Shown: positions 9,205 to 19,082, numbered from the stretch's first letter. The stretch: 60,834 nucleotides of DNA from Candidatus Ornithospirochaeta avicola (GCA_019113245.1 DXHU01000002.1:1-60834), one strand, 5' to 3'. The notes: generated from the letters alone by a model not told the origin. Numbers and translations: made by a program.

Positions 9205-10091
9205 TGGAAATAGTACATTATCCTGTTCTTCATAAAGAGGTTCTTGAATATCTTGACTTGAGCAGCCAGAGTGCTCCTGTCTTGATTGATGCGACTACCG
9301 GAGAAGGCGGACACAGTGCGCTCTTCCTGGAAAAATATCCATCTCTTACTGTTTACGGCCTTGACCGTGACAGCGAGATACAGAAAAAAGCCATAAAGCG
9401 CTTTGAGTGCTATGGAAATAGATTCAGACCTATAAACACATGGTTTGATGAGTTTTTAAGGAATGCAGAAAGCAGTTTTGCTGATGCAATCCTTTTTGAT
9501 TTGGGAATCTCGATGTTCCATTATGTAGAAAGCCAGCGTGGCTTCAGCTTTTCCCGAGATGAAAAGCTGGATATGCGTCTTGATCTGAATCAGAAGCTGA
9601 GTGCATATGACATCGTGAATTACTACAGTGAGGAAGACCTTGCTGACGTGATTTACCGTTATGGAGAAGAGCGGTATTCACGAAGAATAAGCAGCGCTAT
9701 CTGTCTTGAAAGAAAAAGAGGGAAGATAGAGAGCTGTGCAGAACTTGCATCCTTGATTGCACGCTCGGTACCGAAGGAATACCGTTATGGCAAGATAAAT
9801 CCTGCAACGCGTACCTTCCAGGCACTTAGGATAGAGACAAACAAGGAGCTGGACAGGATTTCTCCTTCACTTGAAGAGGGCATCAGGGTTCTCAAAAGCG
9901 GAGGAAGGATTGCAGTGATAACTTTCCACAGTCTTGAAGACAGGATAGTGAAATGGTTCTTCAAGAACAGGGAAAAGGAAGTTGGAGACATAAGGATACT
10001 AACCAAGAAGCCTGTTGTCCCGACAAAGGAAGAAGATGATGAGAATGCTGCAAGCAGAAGCAGCAAACTGAGGGTTATAGAAAAATGCTAG
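9204..10091 (+). CDS. rsmH: 16S rRNA (cytosine-1402-N4) methyltransferase
   Basis: 295 aa, SAM-dependent modification of C1402 in the ribosomal decoding centre. Motifs: HYPVLHKEVLEYL at the N-terminus, the SAM-binding DATTGEGGHSALFLE, AILFDLGIS, RGFSFSRDEKLDMRLD, RTFQALRIETNKEL and ITFHSLEDRIVKWFF, all in the expected order. Normal length. It lies between mraZ and ftsL as in most dcw clusters; start and stop overlap its neighbours. Confidence 0.96.
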   Translation: MEIVHYPVLHKEVLEYLDLSSQSAPVLIDATTGEGGHSALFLEKYPSLTVYGLDRDSEIQKKAIKRFECYGNRFRPINTWFDEFLRNAESSFADAILFDLGISMFHYVESQRGFSFSRDEKLDMRLDLNQKLSAYDIVNYYSEEDLADVIYRYGEERYSRRISSAICLERKRGKIESCAELASLIARSVPKEYRYGKINPATRTFQALRIETNKELDRISPSLEEGIRVLKSGGRIAVITFHSLEDRIVKWFFKNREKEVGDIRILTKKPVVPTKEEDDENAASRSSKLRVIEKC

Positions 10092-10366
10092 TAAAGGAAA
10101 AACAGATTAATTTAACACTGAATCAGAAGGCTCTGGTCATTCTTGCCTTTGTCTTTATTTTCTTGATGCTTTTCCTGCCGCTCTGGCAGATTGGAAGAAA
10201 CCGCAGCCTTGATATGGAAATCGAGAGCCAGAGAAAGAAAATGCTGGCTCTTGAGGAGGAAGAAAGAGTCATAAAAGCCAATATCGCCACACTTTCCAAC
10301 GAAAGTCTAGCCTACCTCCTTGAAAGCGATATTGACTATGATACTTTATTGTTATCATCACTATGA
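10085..10366 (+). CDS. ftsL: FtsL-like divisome protein
   Basis: 93 aa. One membrane segment (residues ~17-36, ALVILAFVFIFLMLFLPLWQ) is followed by a charged heptad-like coiled coil (~43-75): the topology of FtsL/DivIC. The call rests on topology and on the position directly after rsmH, since FtsL sequences diverge strongly. It overlaps rsmH by 7 nt. It would form the FtsQ-FtsL-FtsB type complex regulating septal synthesis. The next gene is separated from it by a terminator/promoter unit. Confidence 0.75.
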   Translation: MLVKEKQINLTLNQKALVILAFVFIFLMLFLPLWQIGRNRSLDMEIESQRKKMLALEEEERVIKANIATLSNESLAYLLESDIDYDTLLLSSL

Positions 10367-10390
10367 CAATCTTTCTTTTTCTAATATAAT
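10363..10390 (+). promoter_or_regulatory. promoter of ftsW, start point inside a terminator stem
   Basis: ATGACA (10363-10368), 16-nt spacer and a perfect TATAAT (10385-10390). The predicted start (about 10396-10398) falls inside the left arm of the hairpin at 10392-10410. New transcripts would therefore lack a complete hairpin and escape termination. Confidence 0.6.
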
Positions 10391-10391
10391 T

Positions 10392-10416
10392 ATGCCCAAG
10401 AAATTGGGCATTTTTT
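10392..10416 (+). terminator. terminator between ftsL and ftsW
   Basis: A stem ATGCCCAA with TTGGGCAT around a GAAA loop, followed by six T. It is a classic intrinsic terminator inside the division cluster, splitting mraZ-rsmH-ftsL from ftsW-ftsQ-ftsA-ftsZ. Confidence 0.87.
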
Positions 10417-10428
10417 GACTGAGGGCGT

Positions 10429-11571
10429 ATGAGAGCAGAAAAGGATTATGACGATTTCACATTGCGGGATTATAATGAAAAGGAATTAAGCGGTTCCCTT
10501 TCTCCTTTTACATTCCTCTGCCTTGTAATCCTTCTTATGATGATTGGCCTGATTAATGCCTACAGCGCAAGCTATGACACAGCGCTTAAGAGCGGTCTCA
10601 GCCATTACTATTACTTTGTCGAAGTTATTCTTTTCGAGGCATTTGCACTTCTTGCAGGAATCTTTCTTTTCTTTGTTCCGGAAAAGAGATGTGAGAAAAT
10701 ATATATTTTCACAAGTCTTCTTGCATTCATTTTTCTTTTTTTCAATTTCTTTGTATCGTTTACTGGAAAGAATATAGTGTTCTTTTCCGATGTAAGAAGT
10801 GGGGATGTGATTATATTCTCATCTGTGCTTTTTGTAGCATCGGTATTTCCTAAAATAAAGAACAGAGACAGAAGGGGATGGATTTACCTCTTATATTTTA
10901 TTCTGAGCATTGCTCTTGAGTTTTCTTTAATATATCTTGGGCAGTCCTCATATGCACTGCTGTTTGTCCTGATTAGCATTGCTTCAATATTCAAATCCGG
11001 AATAGAGAAAAGATATACAGTGGCATTTGCTCTCTTTTCTCTGTCATTCTTTGTTTTCTTTATTTTCATTCTTCCAAGCCTTGACAATATGTTTTTCCGC
11101 CTTATGCCGTACAGCTCGCTCAATGAGATTACAGAAAGGGCAAGCAACTGCATCTCTGCAATAACAGAAGGCGGCATTTTCGGAAAGGGTATCGGCAAGG
11201 GATATTACAAGCTTGGAATAATCGAGAATGTTCATACGGACTATATCTTCTCATCATTTGTAGAGGAGATGGGGCTTGTAGGAGTCAGCATATTTTTCAT
11301 TATCCTCCTTCTTTTCCTTTATCTTGGAATCAGAAGCTCGCGCCGTGCTGATATGATTTCAGATGAGTTTGCTTCCGTAATAATCTACTCATTTTCTTTC
11401 CTCATTTTCCTCAAGGCAGCTCTTTCTGCCCTGATATGTGCAAATGTTATCCCCCTGGATGGGCTTTCTTTCCCGTTTTTATCAACAGACGGGATTGAGG
11501 AATTCATACTCATAATAGAGTGTGCTTTCCTGTATAAATTCATTCACCTTTCGGGAAGGGGAAGGCTTTGA
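10429..11571 (+). CDS. ftsW: FtsW/RodA-type SEDS glycosyltransferase (divergent)
   Basis: 380 aa with about ten hydrophobic segments, in the SEDS family that polymerises glycan strands from lipid II. The C-terminal third is recognisable: GIFGKGIGKGYYKLG, then ENVHTDYIFSSFVEEMGLVG, keeping the HTD motif (D271) that I take to be the catalytic region, then a divergent version of the family PLPFISYGGSS motif (here SFPFLSTDGIEE). The N-terminal half is poorly conserved. SD GAGGG precedes the start. The stop overlaps ftsQ. SEDS enzymes normally need a class B PBP partner; the only candidate in the window is the truncated one at 20170-21147. Confidence 0.85.
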   Translation: MRAEKDYDDFTLRDYNEKELSGSLSPFTFLCLVILLMMIGLINAYSASYDTALKSGLSHYYYFVEVILFEAFALLAGIFLFFVPEKRCEKIYIFTSLLAFIFLFFNFFVSFTGKNIVFFSDVRSGDVIIFSSVLFVASVFPKIKNRDRRGWIYLLYFILSIALEFSLIYLGQSSYALLFVLISIASIFKSGIEKRYTVAFALFSLSFFVFFIFILPSLDNMFFRLMPYSSLNEITERASNCISAITEGGIFGKGIGKGYYKLGIIENVHTDYIFSSFVEEMGLVGVSIFFIILLLFLYLGIRSSRRADMISDEFASVIIYSFSFLIFLKAALSALICANVIPLDGLSFPFLSTDGIEEFILIIECAFLYKFIHLSGRGRL

Positions 11572-12254
11572 GAAGCAGGATTGTACTGGCCCTTTGCGCT
11601 TTATGTGCTCTGATAGTGCTTGTGTCAGTATCTTTATACAGGTTTTTTTACATTGACAGCGTGGATTCATCCAGCATGATTTACACACTCAGTGAGGAGC
11701 GTCTTGTTCTGGAAGCAGAAAGAAACAGAAGCTTCTGGAAAACGGAGAGAAAGCTTGAGAGCCTTCCTTATGTCAGCAAGGTTGACTTTTCTCGCTCTGG
11801 TGATGTACTTAGCATATTGCCTTCCTATAAAAAGGGAATTCTTATTATGGATGATAAGAGCCTTGCCTTTTTTGACGGAGAAGATGTTTTTATGCTTGAA
11901 AAAGGGGATTATGGAAGATTAAAGAGATATTATGTATCTGTCTCTGTCCCTTCTTCTGTTTTTACTCTTCTTTCTTCTTTCGTCGCAGACGAGGAAGCAT
12001 CTTATCTGTTGGATTTATTGCTGGAAACAGTATATAATCATGATTTGATAACCTCTATTGAATTATCGTTCATATCAGGTTATGAAACCCTGGTTATAAA
12101 CATGGAAGACTATGGTTATGTCCTCTATGCATATTTACCGCTTGATAAAGGCGATTTATCCTCATCGCTTGACTATATTCAATCTCTTGGCTTGAATATA
12201 GCAGAGGATGAGATATATATTCTCAGGGACAAGAGATTGACAAGGGCAGGTTAG
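11568..12254 (+). CDS. ftsQ: FtsQ/DivIB-like division protein
   Basis: 228 aa, TTG start overlapping the ftsW stop (TTGA), with SD GGAAGGGGAAGG just upstream. One N-terminal membrane anchor (residues ~5-27) is followed by a periplasmic part whose YTLSEERLVLEAERN...KLESLPYVSKVDF segment resembles a POTRA domain (helix, then LxxxPxVxxVxV). Assigned by topology, POTRA-like pattern and place between ftsW and ftsA. Connects the cytoplasmic ring to the septal synthases. Confidence 0.8.
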   Translation: MRSRIVLALCALCALIVLVSVSLYRFFYIDSVDSSSMIYTLSEERLVLEAERNRSFWKTERKLESLPYVSKVDFSRSGDVLSILPSYKKGILIMDDKSLAFFDGEDVFMLEKGDYGRLKRYYVSVSVPSSVFTLLSSFVADEEASYLLDLLLETVYNHDLITSIELSFISGYETLVINMEDYGYVLYAYLPLDKGDLSSSLDYIQSLGLNIAEDEIYILRDKRLTRAG

Positions 12255-12257
12255 ATT

Positions 12258-13490
12258 GTGGCTGCAGATAAAACATTATTAGGACTGGATATAGGCACAT
12301 CCTCAATTAGAGCCGTAATCGGCAGCGTTTCCCGCGACGGGCAGCTGATGATAGAAGCTGTTGCAGAGCGACAGAGCGAAGGAGTGAAAAATGGTGCCAT
12401 TGTCAATATTGAACAGACATTGAAGGCTATCAACAGCGTTATAAACGATGCTGAGCTTCAGAGCGGTAATGAGGTCCAGTCCGTAATCCTCTCTGTCGGC
12501 GGTGAGCATATATGCGGAATCAAGAGCAACGGAGCTGTAGGAATAACGAACAAGAACCAGGAAATCACAAGCGAGGACATAAGGAAATCGATTGAGATAG
12601 CACGTGCCCATGATCTTCCGCAGGATACAGAGATAATCCATACCCTTGTCCAGGATTTTCAGGTTGACAGCCGTTATGGAATAAAGGATCCCATCGATAT
12701 GCTTGGCCACCGTCTGGATACAAGGGTTCTGCTTGTAACAGGATCATCAAGCATAATCCAGAATGAGAGAAAATGCGTTCAGAAAGCAGGCCTGCAGGTC
12801 CAGAGAATGATATTGAACACGCTTGCAGACAGCGAGGTTGCCCTTTCTCAGGAAGAAAAGGAAATTGGCGCGATAATAATAAACATCGGAAGCGGCACTA
12901 CAAATATGATCTGCTACAGCCAGGGCTCTCCTGTCTTTGCAGGCGGAGTTGCATTTGGCGGAGACAATGTGACTGCAGATATAGCATATATACTCCAGCT
13001 TCCGCGTGTTGCCGCAGAGTCCATAAAGATTCAGTATGGCTCATGCCATACTCCAAGCATTTCATCTGATGAGATGGTAATCACTCCTGCTGTGGGCGGT
13101 AAGCCCTCTCTCAGGATGCCAAGAAAGGAGCTGGGGAAGATAATAGAGCCTAGAATGGCTGAGATTTTCTCTCTTCTGCAAGGTAAGCTGGATAAGGAGA
13201 ACATTCAGGGCTCATTTGGATCAGGAATAATCTTAGTCGGAGGCGGAGCGATGCTTTCAGGAGCATCAGAGCTTGCTGCCGAGATTTTCCACCTGCCGGC
13301 AAAGGTAGGTTTTCCTGTTGCTATCGGTGGTCTTGATAGGCAGTACATCGATCCTGCATACACAACAGTTCTCGGTCTGGTGAAGATGGAGGCTAAGAAA
13401 TACAGGGAAATAAGCTCTCATATATCCACCAGGGCAGAAAAAGAGAGACTGTCAAGAAAGATGAAAGGATTCTTTTCAAAACTGTTTTAA
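12258..13490 (+). CDS. ftsA: cell division protein FtsA
   Basis: 410 aa, actin-like ATPase that anchors FtsZ to the membrane. The phosphate-1 motif LGLDIGTSSIRAVIG lies at residues ~8-22; the SHS2-type 1C insert follows (KNGAIVNIEQTL...); phosphate-2 IIINIGSGTTNM and the adenosine motif IILVGGGAMLSGASELA follow in order. The C-terminus MKGFFSKLF is a short amphipathic membrane-targeting helix. GTG start, weak SD. Followed 12 nt later by ftsZ. Confidence 0.96.
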   Translation: MAADKTLLGLDIGTSSIRAVIGSVSRDGQLMIEAVAERQSEGVKNGAIVNIEQTLKAINSVINDAELQSGNEVQSVILSVGGEHICGIKSNGAVGITNKNQEITSEDIRKSIEIARAHDLPQDTEIIHTLVQDFQVDSRYGIKDPIDMLGHRLDTRVLLVTGSSSIIQNERKCVQKAGLQVQRMILNTLADSEVALSQEEKEIGAIIINIGSGTTNMICYSQGSPVFAGGVAFGGDNVTADIAYILQLPRVAAESIKIQYGSCHTPSISSDEMVITPAVGGKPSLRMPRKELGKIIEPRMAEIFSLLQGKLDKENIQGSFGSGIILVGGGAMLSGASELAAEIFHLPAKVGFPVAIGGLDRQYIDPAYTTVLGLVKMEAKKYREISSHISTRAEKERLSRKMKGFFSKLF

Positions 13491-13502
13491 AGGGAGAAAG
13501 CT

Positions 13503-14768
13503 ATGAATTTTGATATATTCGACATTGAGGATACTACAACTGGGGAGCAGGCCGCTCCTACAATAATCAAGGTTGTCGGAGTAGGCGGAGGCGGAGGAAA
13601 TGCTGTAAACCGCATGATTGCCGCAGGACTCAAGAAGGTCTCTTTCATTGCTCTCAATACAGATGTGCAGGCTCTTCAGCGCTCGAATGCCCAGACAAGG
13701 ATTGCAATAGGAAAGGAGCTTACCGGAGGGCTTGGAGCCGGTGGACAGCCTGAAATCGGAGAAAAGGCCGCAATAGAGTCAAAAGAGGAGATCAGAGAGG
13801 CTCTGGATAATGCTGACATGGTATTCATCACTGCAGGAATGGGCGGTGGAACTGGAACAGGAGCTGTTTCTGTTGTTGCAGAAATTGCAAAGTCAATCGG
13901 AGCTCTCACTGTCGCTGTAGTCACAACTCCCTTTGCCTTTGAAGGTAAGAAAAAGCTCATGCTTGCTCAGGCAGGAATAGAGAAGCTTAAGAAACAGGTT
14001 GACACTCTCATCCTTATTCCTAATCAGCATCTCTTGAATATTGTTGACAACAATACTCCCATAAAGCAGGCTTTCATAATCGCAGACAGCGCACTTCTGC
14101 AGTCAGTACAGGGAATAAGCGATCTTATTACCGAGCCAGGAGAAATCAACATCGACTTTGCAGATGTAAAGACAGTCATGAAAGGGAAAGGAGATGCTTT
14201 AATTGGCCTCGGATTTGGAGAAGGGGCTAACAGAGCGGTTGAGGCTGCAAAGCTTGCAATAAGCAATCCTCTTCTTGAGAATGCTTCCATTGATGGAGCA
14301 AAGAGTGTTCTTGTCAATCTTGCAGGAGGAGACAGCCTTACTATCCAGGAATACCAGGATGTTGTTGAAATCATCACCCAGAGCTGTGCAGAAGATGTTC
14401 TAGTAATTGCCGGGCAGAGTTATAATCCTTCTCTTGGAGACAGAATAAAGGTCACAGTTGTTGCAACCGGCTTTGAAAAGAAGCCTGATGTTTCTACAGG
14501 CGATTCTGAGGCTGATGTGTTCAAGAAGAATCTTCTCAGCAGAGAAGAGCGCTTTGCATCTTTCCAGGATGAAAAGAAGGAAGAAAAGAAAGAAGAGCAG
14601 AGAAACGATACATTTTCTTCTTCTCAGGGCCAGAACTCTGATCCTGCAAGCATTACTGTAAACAGATGGCAGGATCTGCAGCAGCAGCTTGGAAAGAGAA
14701 GCGGTGGCGGAAATGACTATTCGATTCCTGCAGTGCTCAGATATTCCCGTGAGGACGATGAGCGATAA
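13503..14768 (+). CDS. ftsZ: cell division GTPase FtsZ
   Basis: 421 aa, tubulin homologue forming the Z ring. N-terminal [16 protein letters not shown], the [14 protein letters not shown] tubulin signature, NTDVQAL and the T7-loop [14 protein letters not shown] are all present. A variable charged linker (about 325-400) leads to a C-terminal end ([13 protein letters not shown]) that matches the FtsA-binding tail (DIPAFLR). SD GGGAGAAAG. Its last 11 nt overlap the xer start. Confidence 0.98.
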   Translation: MNFDIFDIEDTTTGEQAAPTIIKVVGVGGGGGNAVNRMIAAGLKKVSFIALNTDVQALQRSNAQTRIAIGKELTGGLGAGGQPEIGEKAAIESKEEIREALDNADMVFITAGMGGGTGTGAVSVVAEIAKSIGALTVAVVTTPFAFEGKKKLMLAQAGIEKLKKQVDTLILIPNQHLLNIVDNNTPIKQAFIIADSALLQSVQGISDLITEPGEINIDFADVKTVMKGKGDALIGLGFGEGANRAVEAAKLAISNPLLENASIDGAKSVLVNLAGGDSLTIQEYQDVVEIITQSCAEDVLVIAGQSYNPSLGDRIKVTVVATGFEKKPDVSTGDSEADVFKKNLLSREERFASFQDEKKEEKKEEQRNDTFSSSQGQNSDPASITVNRWQDLQQQLGKRSGGGNDYSIPAVLRYSREDDER

Positions 14769-15663
14769 TCTTCTGCTAACCCTCTTTTCGGACTACATCA
14801 CATTTGAAGAACGTCTTTCATCAAAGACAAAGGATGCCTATGTTCATGAGGCATCCCTTTTTTTCTCATACCTTGACAGCAGGAAAATAAAGGTTGAGGA
14901 TGCATCTTTTTCCGATATCGAGGATTTTATCGTACTTAGGAGAAAGAACTACAGCCTCGATGAGCGCACTGTTTCAAAAATACTTTCAGCCCTCCGTCTT
15001 CTCTTCAAGTTTCTTGTAAAGGAGAAAATCAGATCTGACAATCCTGTTGTCCTGATGGACCACCCAAGAAGCGAAGTCTCGCTTCCCCGTACATTGAGTG
15101 AGGAAGAGGTAAATGAAATCCTTCTTTATTTTCGTGATGAGTCAGATGATCTGATGATTCGTGATTATGCGATGTTTGAGCTTATATATTCATCTGGAAT
15201 GAGAATAAGCGAGCTTGTAAGTCTGGATCTTTCTTCATTTGACAGGAAAGAAAGCTCGATAAGGGTAATCGGAAAGAGAAACAAGGAGAGAATAGTCTTC
15301 ATCGGAGAAAGAGCAAGGGATGCTGTTTCCTTCTATATAGACAACATCAGGCCCCATCTTCTTTCTGCAAGAAGAGAAGAGGCTCTTTTCATCGGCAGGC
15401 GCGGTGAGCGTCTTACCAGGCAGGCAGTTCATAAACGCTTTCATGAATGTACAAGGAATCTTTCCTTAGATGCCACAGTGCATACGCTCAGGCACAGCTT
15501 TGCTTCCCATATGATCAATAACGGAGCCGACATACGTTCAGTTCAGGAAATGCTTGGGCATTCGGATATAAAGACAACACAGATATACACTCACCTGGAT
15601 ACAGCAGGACTGAAGGAAAGCTATGATGTGTTTTCAGAAAATCTTCTTGAAGATGATGACTGA
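14758..15663 (+). CDS. tyrosine recombinase of the XerC/XerD type (first copy)
   Basis: 301 aa from the ATG inside the ftsZ end; a longer in-frame start at 14689 would lie wholly in ftsZ and is rejected. N-terminal SAM-like domain, then the catalytic set: Arg in [12 protein letters not shown], Lys in [20 protein letters not shown], and [14 protein letters not shown] with His and the nucleophile Tyr. Resolves chromosome dimers at dif, and is the enzyme type that dif-integrating phages borrow. Which of the two copies is XerC and which XerD cannot be told by eye. Confidence 0.92.
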   Translation: MSDNLLLTLFSDYITFEERLSSKTKDAYVHEASLFFSYLDSRKIKVEDASFSDIEDFIVLRRKNYSLDERTVSKILSALRLLFKFLVKEKIRSDNPVVLMDHPRSEVSLPRTLSEEEVNEILLYFRDESDDLMIRDYAMFELIYSSGMRISELVSLDLSSFDRKESSIRVIGKRNKERIVFIGERARDAVSFYIDNIRPHLLSARREEALFIGRRGERLTRQAVHKRFHECTRNLSLDATVHTLRHSFASHMINNGADIRSVQEMLGHSDIKTTQIYTHLDTAGLKESYDVFSENLLEDDD

Positions 15664-15690
15664 ATCAGAGAGCGGGCTTTCTATGTTTTC

Positions 15691-16311
15691 ATGGAGATCA
15701 ACAGCTTTTTCATAAAGGGAATAAAGGCAGAATATGAGGGGAATTTATCATATCTGGATAAAAGCGTGTATTTCTGTTTCTCAGGCCCGCTTTCTGATGA
15801 CATGAGGAAGAAGGCCAGGCTGTCTTTGATTGAGGCAGCAGCAAACGGATATTCTGTGGTTCTGTCCGGATTTTCGAAAGTCTTTTATGATGCGCTTGAG
15901 CTTGTTCTGAAATGCAGGCTGTCTGTTTATGTTGTCCTTCCAGAGAAAAGGAGTCTTTTTTCTATCCGTGGAAGATACAGGAATGTGTTATTATCTGGCG
16001 GAGCATACATATTTCCTCAGTTTGCCGAGAATGATAATGGAAAAAGAAAGAGGATGTGTTCATTTTTCTCATCATCCATTTCTTCTGCTATCCTGTTTCT
16101 TAACTATGCTGACTATACACTTGCAAGTGCTGCCCTTGATGAGGGAAGGCCCATTGCTGTCATGAGGGAAAGTCTAGTCAGAGCTTCTGCAAGAAGTCTT
16201 GTTTATCAAGGATGTCCAGTAGTTGAAAGCTTTTCATCCTTTCTCTGTCTTCCTTCCTGCTATGCTGTCGCACTGGAAAACGGAAGGGACTTTAAGGTAT
16301 ACTATTTTTAA
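15691..16311 (+). CDS. degenerate DprA/Smf-like protein
   Basis: 206 aa, much shorter than DprA (about 300-370). A Rossmann-like order is visible: YFCFSGPL..., GYSVVLSGFSKVFYDALEL (DprA: VVSGLAxGID), a GGAYIFPQF segment (DprA: GGLLLSEYP), NYADYTLASAALDEGRPIAVM (DprA: SGALITARLALEQGREVFAVPG) and YQGCPVVESFSSFL (DprA: GAxLVxSxEDIL). The GID/RNR-type key residues are largely gone. The order dprA, xer, hslV, hslU equals the smf-(topA)-codV-clpQ-clpY order of Bacillus, which supports the assignment. Function in DNA uptake is doubtful. Overlaps the second xer gene by 1 nt. Confidence 0.6.
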   Translation: MEINSFFIKGIKAEYEGNLSYLDKSVYFCFSGPLSDDMRKKARLSLIEAAANGYSVVLSGFSKVFYDALELVLKCRLSVYVVLPEKRSLFSIRGRYRNVLLSGGAYIFPQFAENDNGKRKRMCSFFSSSISSAILFLNYADYTLASAALDEGRPIAVMRESLVRASARSLVYQGCPVVESFSSFLCLPSCYAVALENGRDFKVYYF

Positions 16312-17213
16312 TGGTTGAGTCTCTCATTTCATCCTTTCTTGAGTACATAAGGACTTTGAAGAAGGAAAGCGACAATACAATAATCAGCTATAAAAACGAT
16401 CTTGATGAATTTTCCTCCTACATCAGAAAAAGAAATATCGACTTAGGGGATTTTGAGATGCATGATGCGAGGGAATATACAAGATACCTGATGAAAAAGG
16501 ACATGGAAGCAAGCGTGCTGAGAAAGCTCTCTGCTCTCCGCTCTTTCTATAATTATCTTATAAAAAGAGACATTGCTGAAGACAACCCGTTCAACTATGT
16601 ATCGCTCAAGAGAAATGAGACTAGACTTCCTGTTGTACTTTCAAAAGAAGAGGTTTCTGCTCTTCTTTGTCTTCCTGTAACAGATTTCCTTTCTCTTCGT
16701 GACCACATACTCTTTCTCTTTCTTTATACAACAGGAGCAAGAATAAGCGAGGCACTGAGTGTAAATGTCTCTGACATAGATTTTTCTCAGAGGAGGATTT
16801 TAATCAGAGGAAAGGGAAGCAAAGAGCGCTTTCTGTTTTTGAACAAGAAGGCTGCAGAAGAGATAAAAGGCTATATAGAAAGAAGAAATGAATATATAAA
16901 TTCAATAAATGGAGAGAATACAGATGCACTTTTCATCGGAAAAAGCGGTAAAAGGTTGCCATTCAGCTCTTCTCATAGTATTTTTAACAAAGCAAGGAAA
17001 AGTCTCAATTTGAAAAAGGAGTTCACTCCGCATACTTTGAGGCATACATTTGCAACCATGCTGATGGACAGTGGTGCAGATATCCGCCTTGTACAGGAAT
17101 TACTCGGGCATGAGAGCATTAGCACGACTCAGATATATACTCACGTAAGCCGTGCACGTCTGAAGAAAGTGTACGACAGCTCTCATCCCCATGCAAAGAA
17201 GGAAAAGAAATGA
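16311..17213 (+). CDS. tyrosine recombinase of the XerC/XerD type (second copy)
   Basis: 300 aa. N-terminal core-binding domain ([15 protein letters not shown]...), catalytic Arg in [12 protein letters not shown], Lys in [21 protein letters not shown] and [16 protein letters not shown] with the Tyr nucleophile. Full length. Begins immediately at the end of the DprA-like gene and overlaps hslV by 4 nt. With the first copy it would make the two-enzyme Xer system acting at dif. Confidence 0.93.
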   Translation: MVESLISSFLEYIRTLKKESDNTIISYKNDLDEFSSYIRKRNIDLGDFEMHDAREYTRYLMKKDMEASVLRKLSALRSFYNYLIKRDIAEDNPFNYVSLKRNETRLPVVLSKEEVSALLCLPVTDFLSLRDHILFLFLYTTGARISEALSVNVSDIDFSQRRILIRGKGSKERFLFLNKKAAEEIKGYIERRNEYINSINGENTDALFIGKSGKRLPFSSSHSIFNKARKSLNLKKEFTPHTLRHTFATMLMDSGADIRLVQELLGHESISTTQIYTHVSRARLKKVYDSSHPHAKKEKK

Positions 17214-17746
17214 GAGGTACTACAATAGTATGTGTCCGCAAGGACAAGATGGTCGCAATTGCCGGAGACGGGCAGGTCACGCAGGGCGATGCAGTTGTCA
17301 AAGGAAATGCAAGAAAGGTCAGAAGACTATATGATGACAAGGTCATTATAGGCTTTGCAGGAAGCACTGCCGATGCATTCACGCTCTTTGAGCTTTTTGA
17401 ATCCAAGCTAAAGCAGTATAACGGCGATCTTACAAGGTCTGCTGTCGAGCTTGCAAAGCAGTGGAGAATGGACAAGCAGCTTAGAAATCTTGAGGCAATG
17501 ATGATTGCAAGCGATGGAGAGAAGATGTTCCTGATTTCTGGGGTAGGTGATGTCCTTGAGCCGGAGGGTGATGCGATTGCAATTGGAAGCGGAGGTAACT
17601 ATGCGCTATCTGCTGCGCGTGCATATCTGGATTCAAAAGCGGACCTCAACGCAGAGGAGATTGCCAAAAAGAGCGTTCAGATAGCAGCTGATATATGCAT
17701 ATATACAAATCACAATATCATTACTGAGGTAATCAACAATGGATAA
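17210..17746 (+). CDS. hslV: ATP-dependent protease peptidase subunit HslV
   Basis: 178 aa, N-terminal threonine peptidase of the HslUV complex. N-terminus [11 protein letters not shown] with the catalytic Thr next to the start, then [49 protein letters not shown] and the C-terminal ICIYTNHNI. Normal length. Overlaps the xer gene (ATGA) and hslU (8 nt). Confidence 0.97.
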   Translation: MRGTTIVCVRKDKMVAIAGDGQVTQGDAVVKGNARKVRRLYDDKVIIGFAGSTADAFTLFELFESKLKQYNGDLTRSAVELAKQWRMDKQLRNLEAMMIASDGEKMFLISGVGDVLEPEGDAIAIGSGGNYALSAARAYLDSKADLNAEEIAKKSVQIAADICIYTNHNIITEVINNG

Positions 17747-19082
17747 GAAATTAGATGAAATGATGCCGCGCGAGATAGTCGAGGCTCTTGATAAATACAT
17801 CATCTCTCAATCAGATGCAAAGCGTCTTATTGCTGTTGCAATCAGGAACCGAGTCAGAAGAAAGAGTCTGGTGGCAGAGATGAGGGATGAGGTTACTCCC
17901 AAAAACATCATAATGATCGGACCGACAGGAGTGGGAAAGACAGAGATTGCAAGAAGAATTGCAAAGCTTGCAAACGCCCCTTTTATAAAGGTTGAGGCGA
18001 CAAAGTACACGGAAGTCGGATATGTAGGCCGTGATGTTGAGTCAATGGTGAAGGATCTTATGGCCGCAAGTCTTAACCTTGTCCGTGAAGAGCAGTTTGC
18101 AAAGCGGGAGAAGGAAGTTGAAGAACGCGTCAATGAGAGAATCCTTGATTTGCTCCTTCCAACTCTTGAGAAAGAAGAGAATGCAAGCCTTGAAACAGAT
18201 GCAACAAGAGCACAGCTAAAAGAGCTTCTTGCAAAGGGCTTCTTTGAGGACCGCTTTGTCGAATACCAGAGCAAGCCGACATTCAAGCTTTCAGGAGTAA
18301 GTGTCCTCACTCCTGCAAACCAGCAGGAGGAACTTGAATCGCTTCTCGGTGATTTCAACAACATGTTTGCCAACAGCAAACCAAAGAACAAGAAGATAAC
18401 AGTCCGCCGTGCACGCGAGATACTAAAACAGGAGGAACTTGACAAGATTGTCGATAATGACAAGGTTGTCGAGGAGGCACGAATGAGAGCACAGGACATG
18501 GGTATCATCTTTATTGATGAGATTGATAAGATCTGTGCCAAGGGAAACACAAATTCTCAGGACGTATCACGTGAGGGTGTTCAGCGCGATATCCTTCCGA
18601 TAGTGGAGGGTACCAAGGTTGCTACAAAATGGGGAGTAATCGATACGACAAACATCCTTTTCATTGCAGCCGGCGCATTCAGCATGAGCAAGCCAAGTGA
18701 CCTTATTCCAGAGCTGCAGGGAAGATTCCCTCTTAGAGTCGAGCTTAAAGATCTTACAAGCGATGATTTCTTCCGTATCCTCACTGAGCCTGACAACGCG
18801 ATTGTAAAGCAGTACAAGGCACTGATGAAGACAGAGGATGTTGAGCTTGATTTCACAGAAGATGCACTCAGAAAAATTAGCATCATTGCAGAAAAGGCCA
18901 ACAACAGTACGGATAACATCGGAGCAAGAAGGCTTCACACTGTCATGGAAAAGCTTCTTGAGGATCTCTCTTTTGATGCGGACAAGCATAAGGGAGAGAA
19001 GGTGGAGATTACCAGCGAGTATGTTGATGAGAAGCTTGGAAACATTATCGAGAACCAGGATCTCACAAGGTATATACTATAA
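17739..19082 (+). CDS. hslU: ATPase subunit HslU
   Basis: 447 aa, AAA+ unfoldase partner of HslV. N-terminal [22 protein letters not shown], Walker [16 protein letters not shown], the pore motif GYVGRD, the I domain (~110-240), Walker [12 protein letters not shown], and the [17 protein letters not shown] sensor-2 segment. The C-terminus ends DLTRYIL, matching the hydrophobic tail that docks into HslV. Operon with hslV. Confidence 0.97.
   Translation: MDKKLDEMMPREIVEALDKYIISQSDAKRLIAVAIRNRVRRKSLVAEMRDEVTPKNIIMIGPTGVGKTEIARRIAKLANAPFIKVEATKYTEVGYVGRDVESMVKDLMAASLNLVREEQFAKREKEVEERVNERILDLLLPTLEKEENASLETDATRAQLKELLAKGFFEDRFVEYQSKPTFKLSGVSVLTPANQQEELESLLGDFNNMFANSKPKNKKITVRRAREILKQEELDKIVDNDKVVEEARMRAQDMGIIFIDEIDKICAKGNTNSQDVSREGVQRDILPIVEGTKVATKWGVIDTTNILFIAAGAFSMSKPSDLIPELQGRFPLRVELKDLTSDDFFRILTEPDNAIVKQYKALMKTEDVELDFTEDALRKISIIAEKANNSTDNIGARRLHTVMEKLLEDLSFDADKHKGEKVEITSEYVDEKLGNIIENQDLTRYIL

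Noticed and set aside
14689..14757. Upstream extension of the first xer gene
   Set aside because: Would lie within ftsZ; the ATG at 14758 gives the family N-terminus.
17807..18550. 247-aa open frame on the minus strand inside hslU
   Set aside because: Serine/arginine-rich shadow of a strong HslU gene; no ribosome site or family motif.
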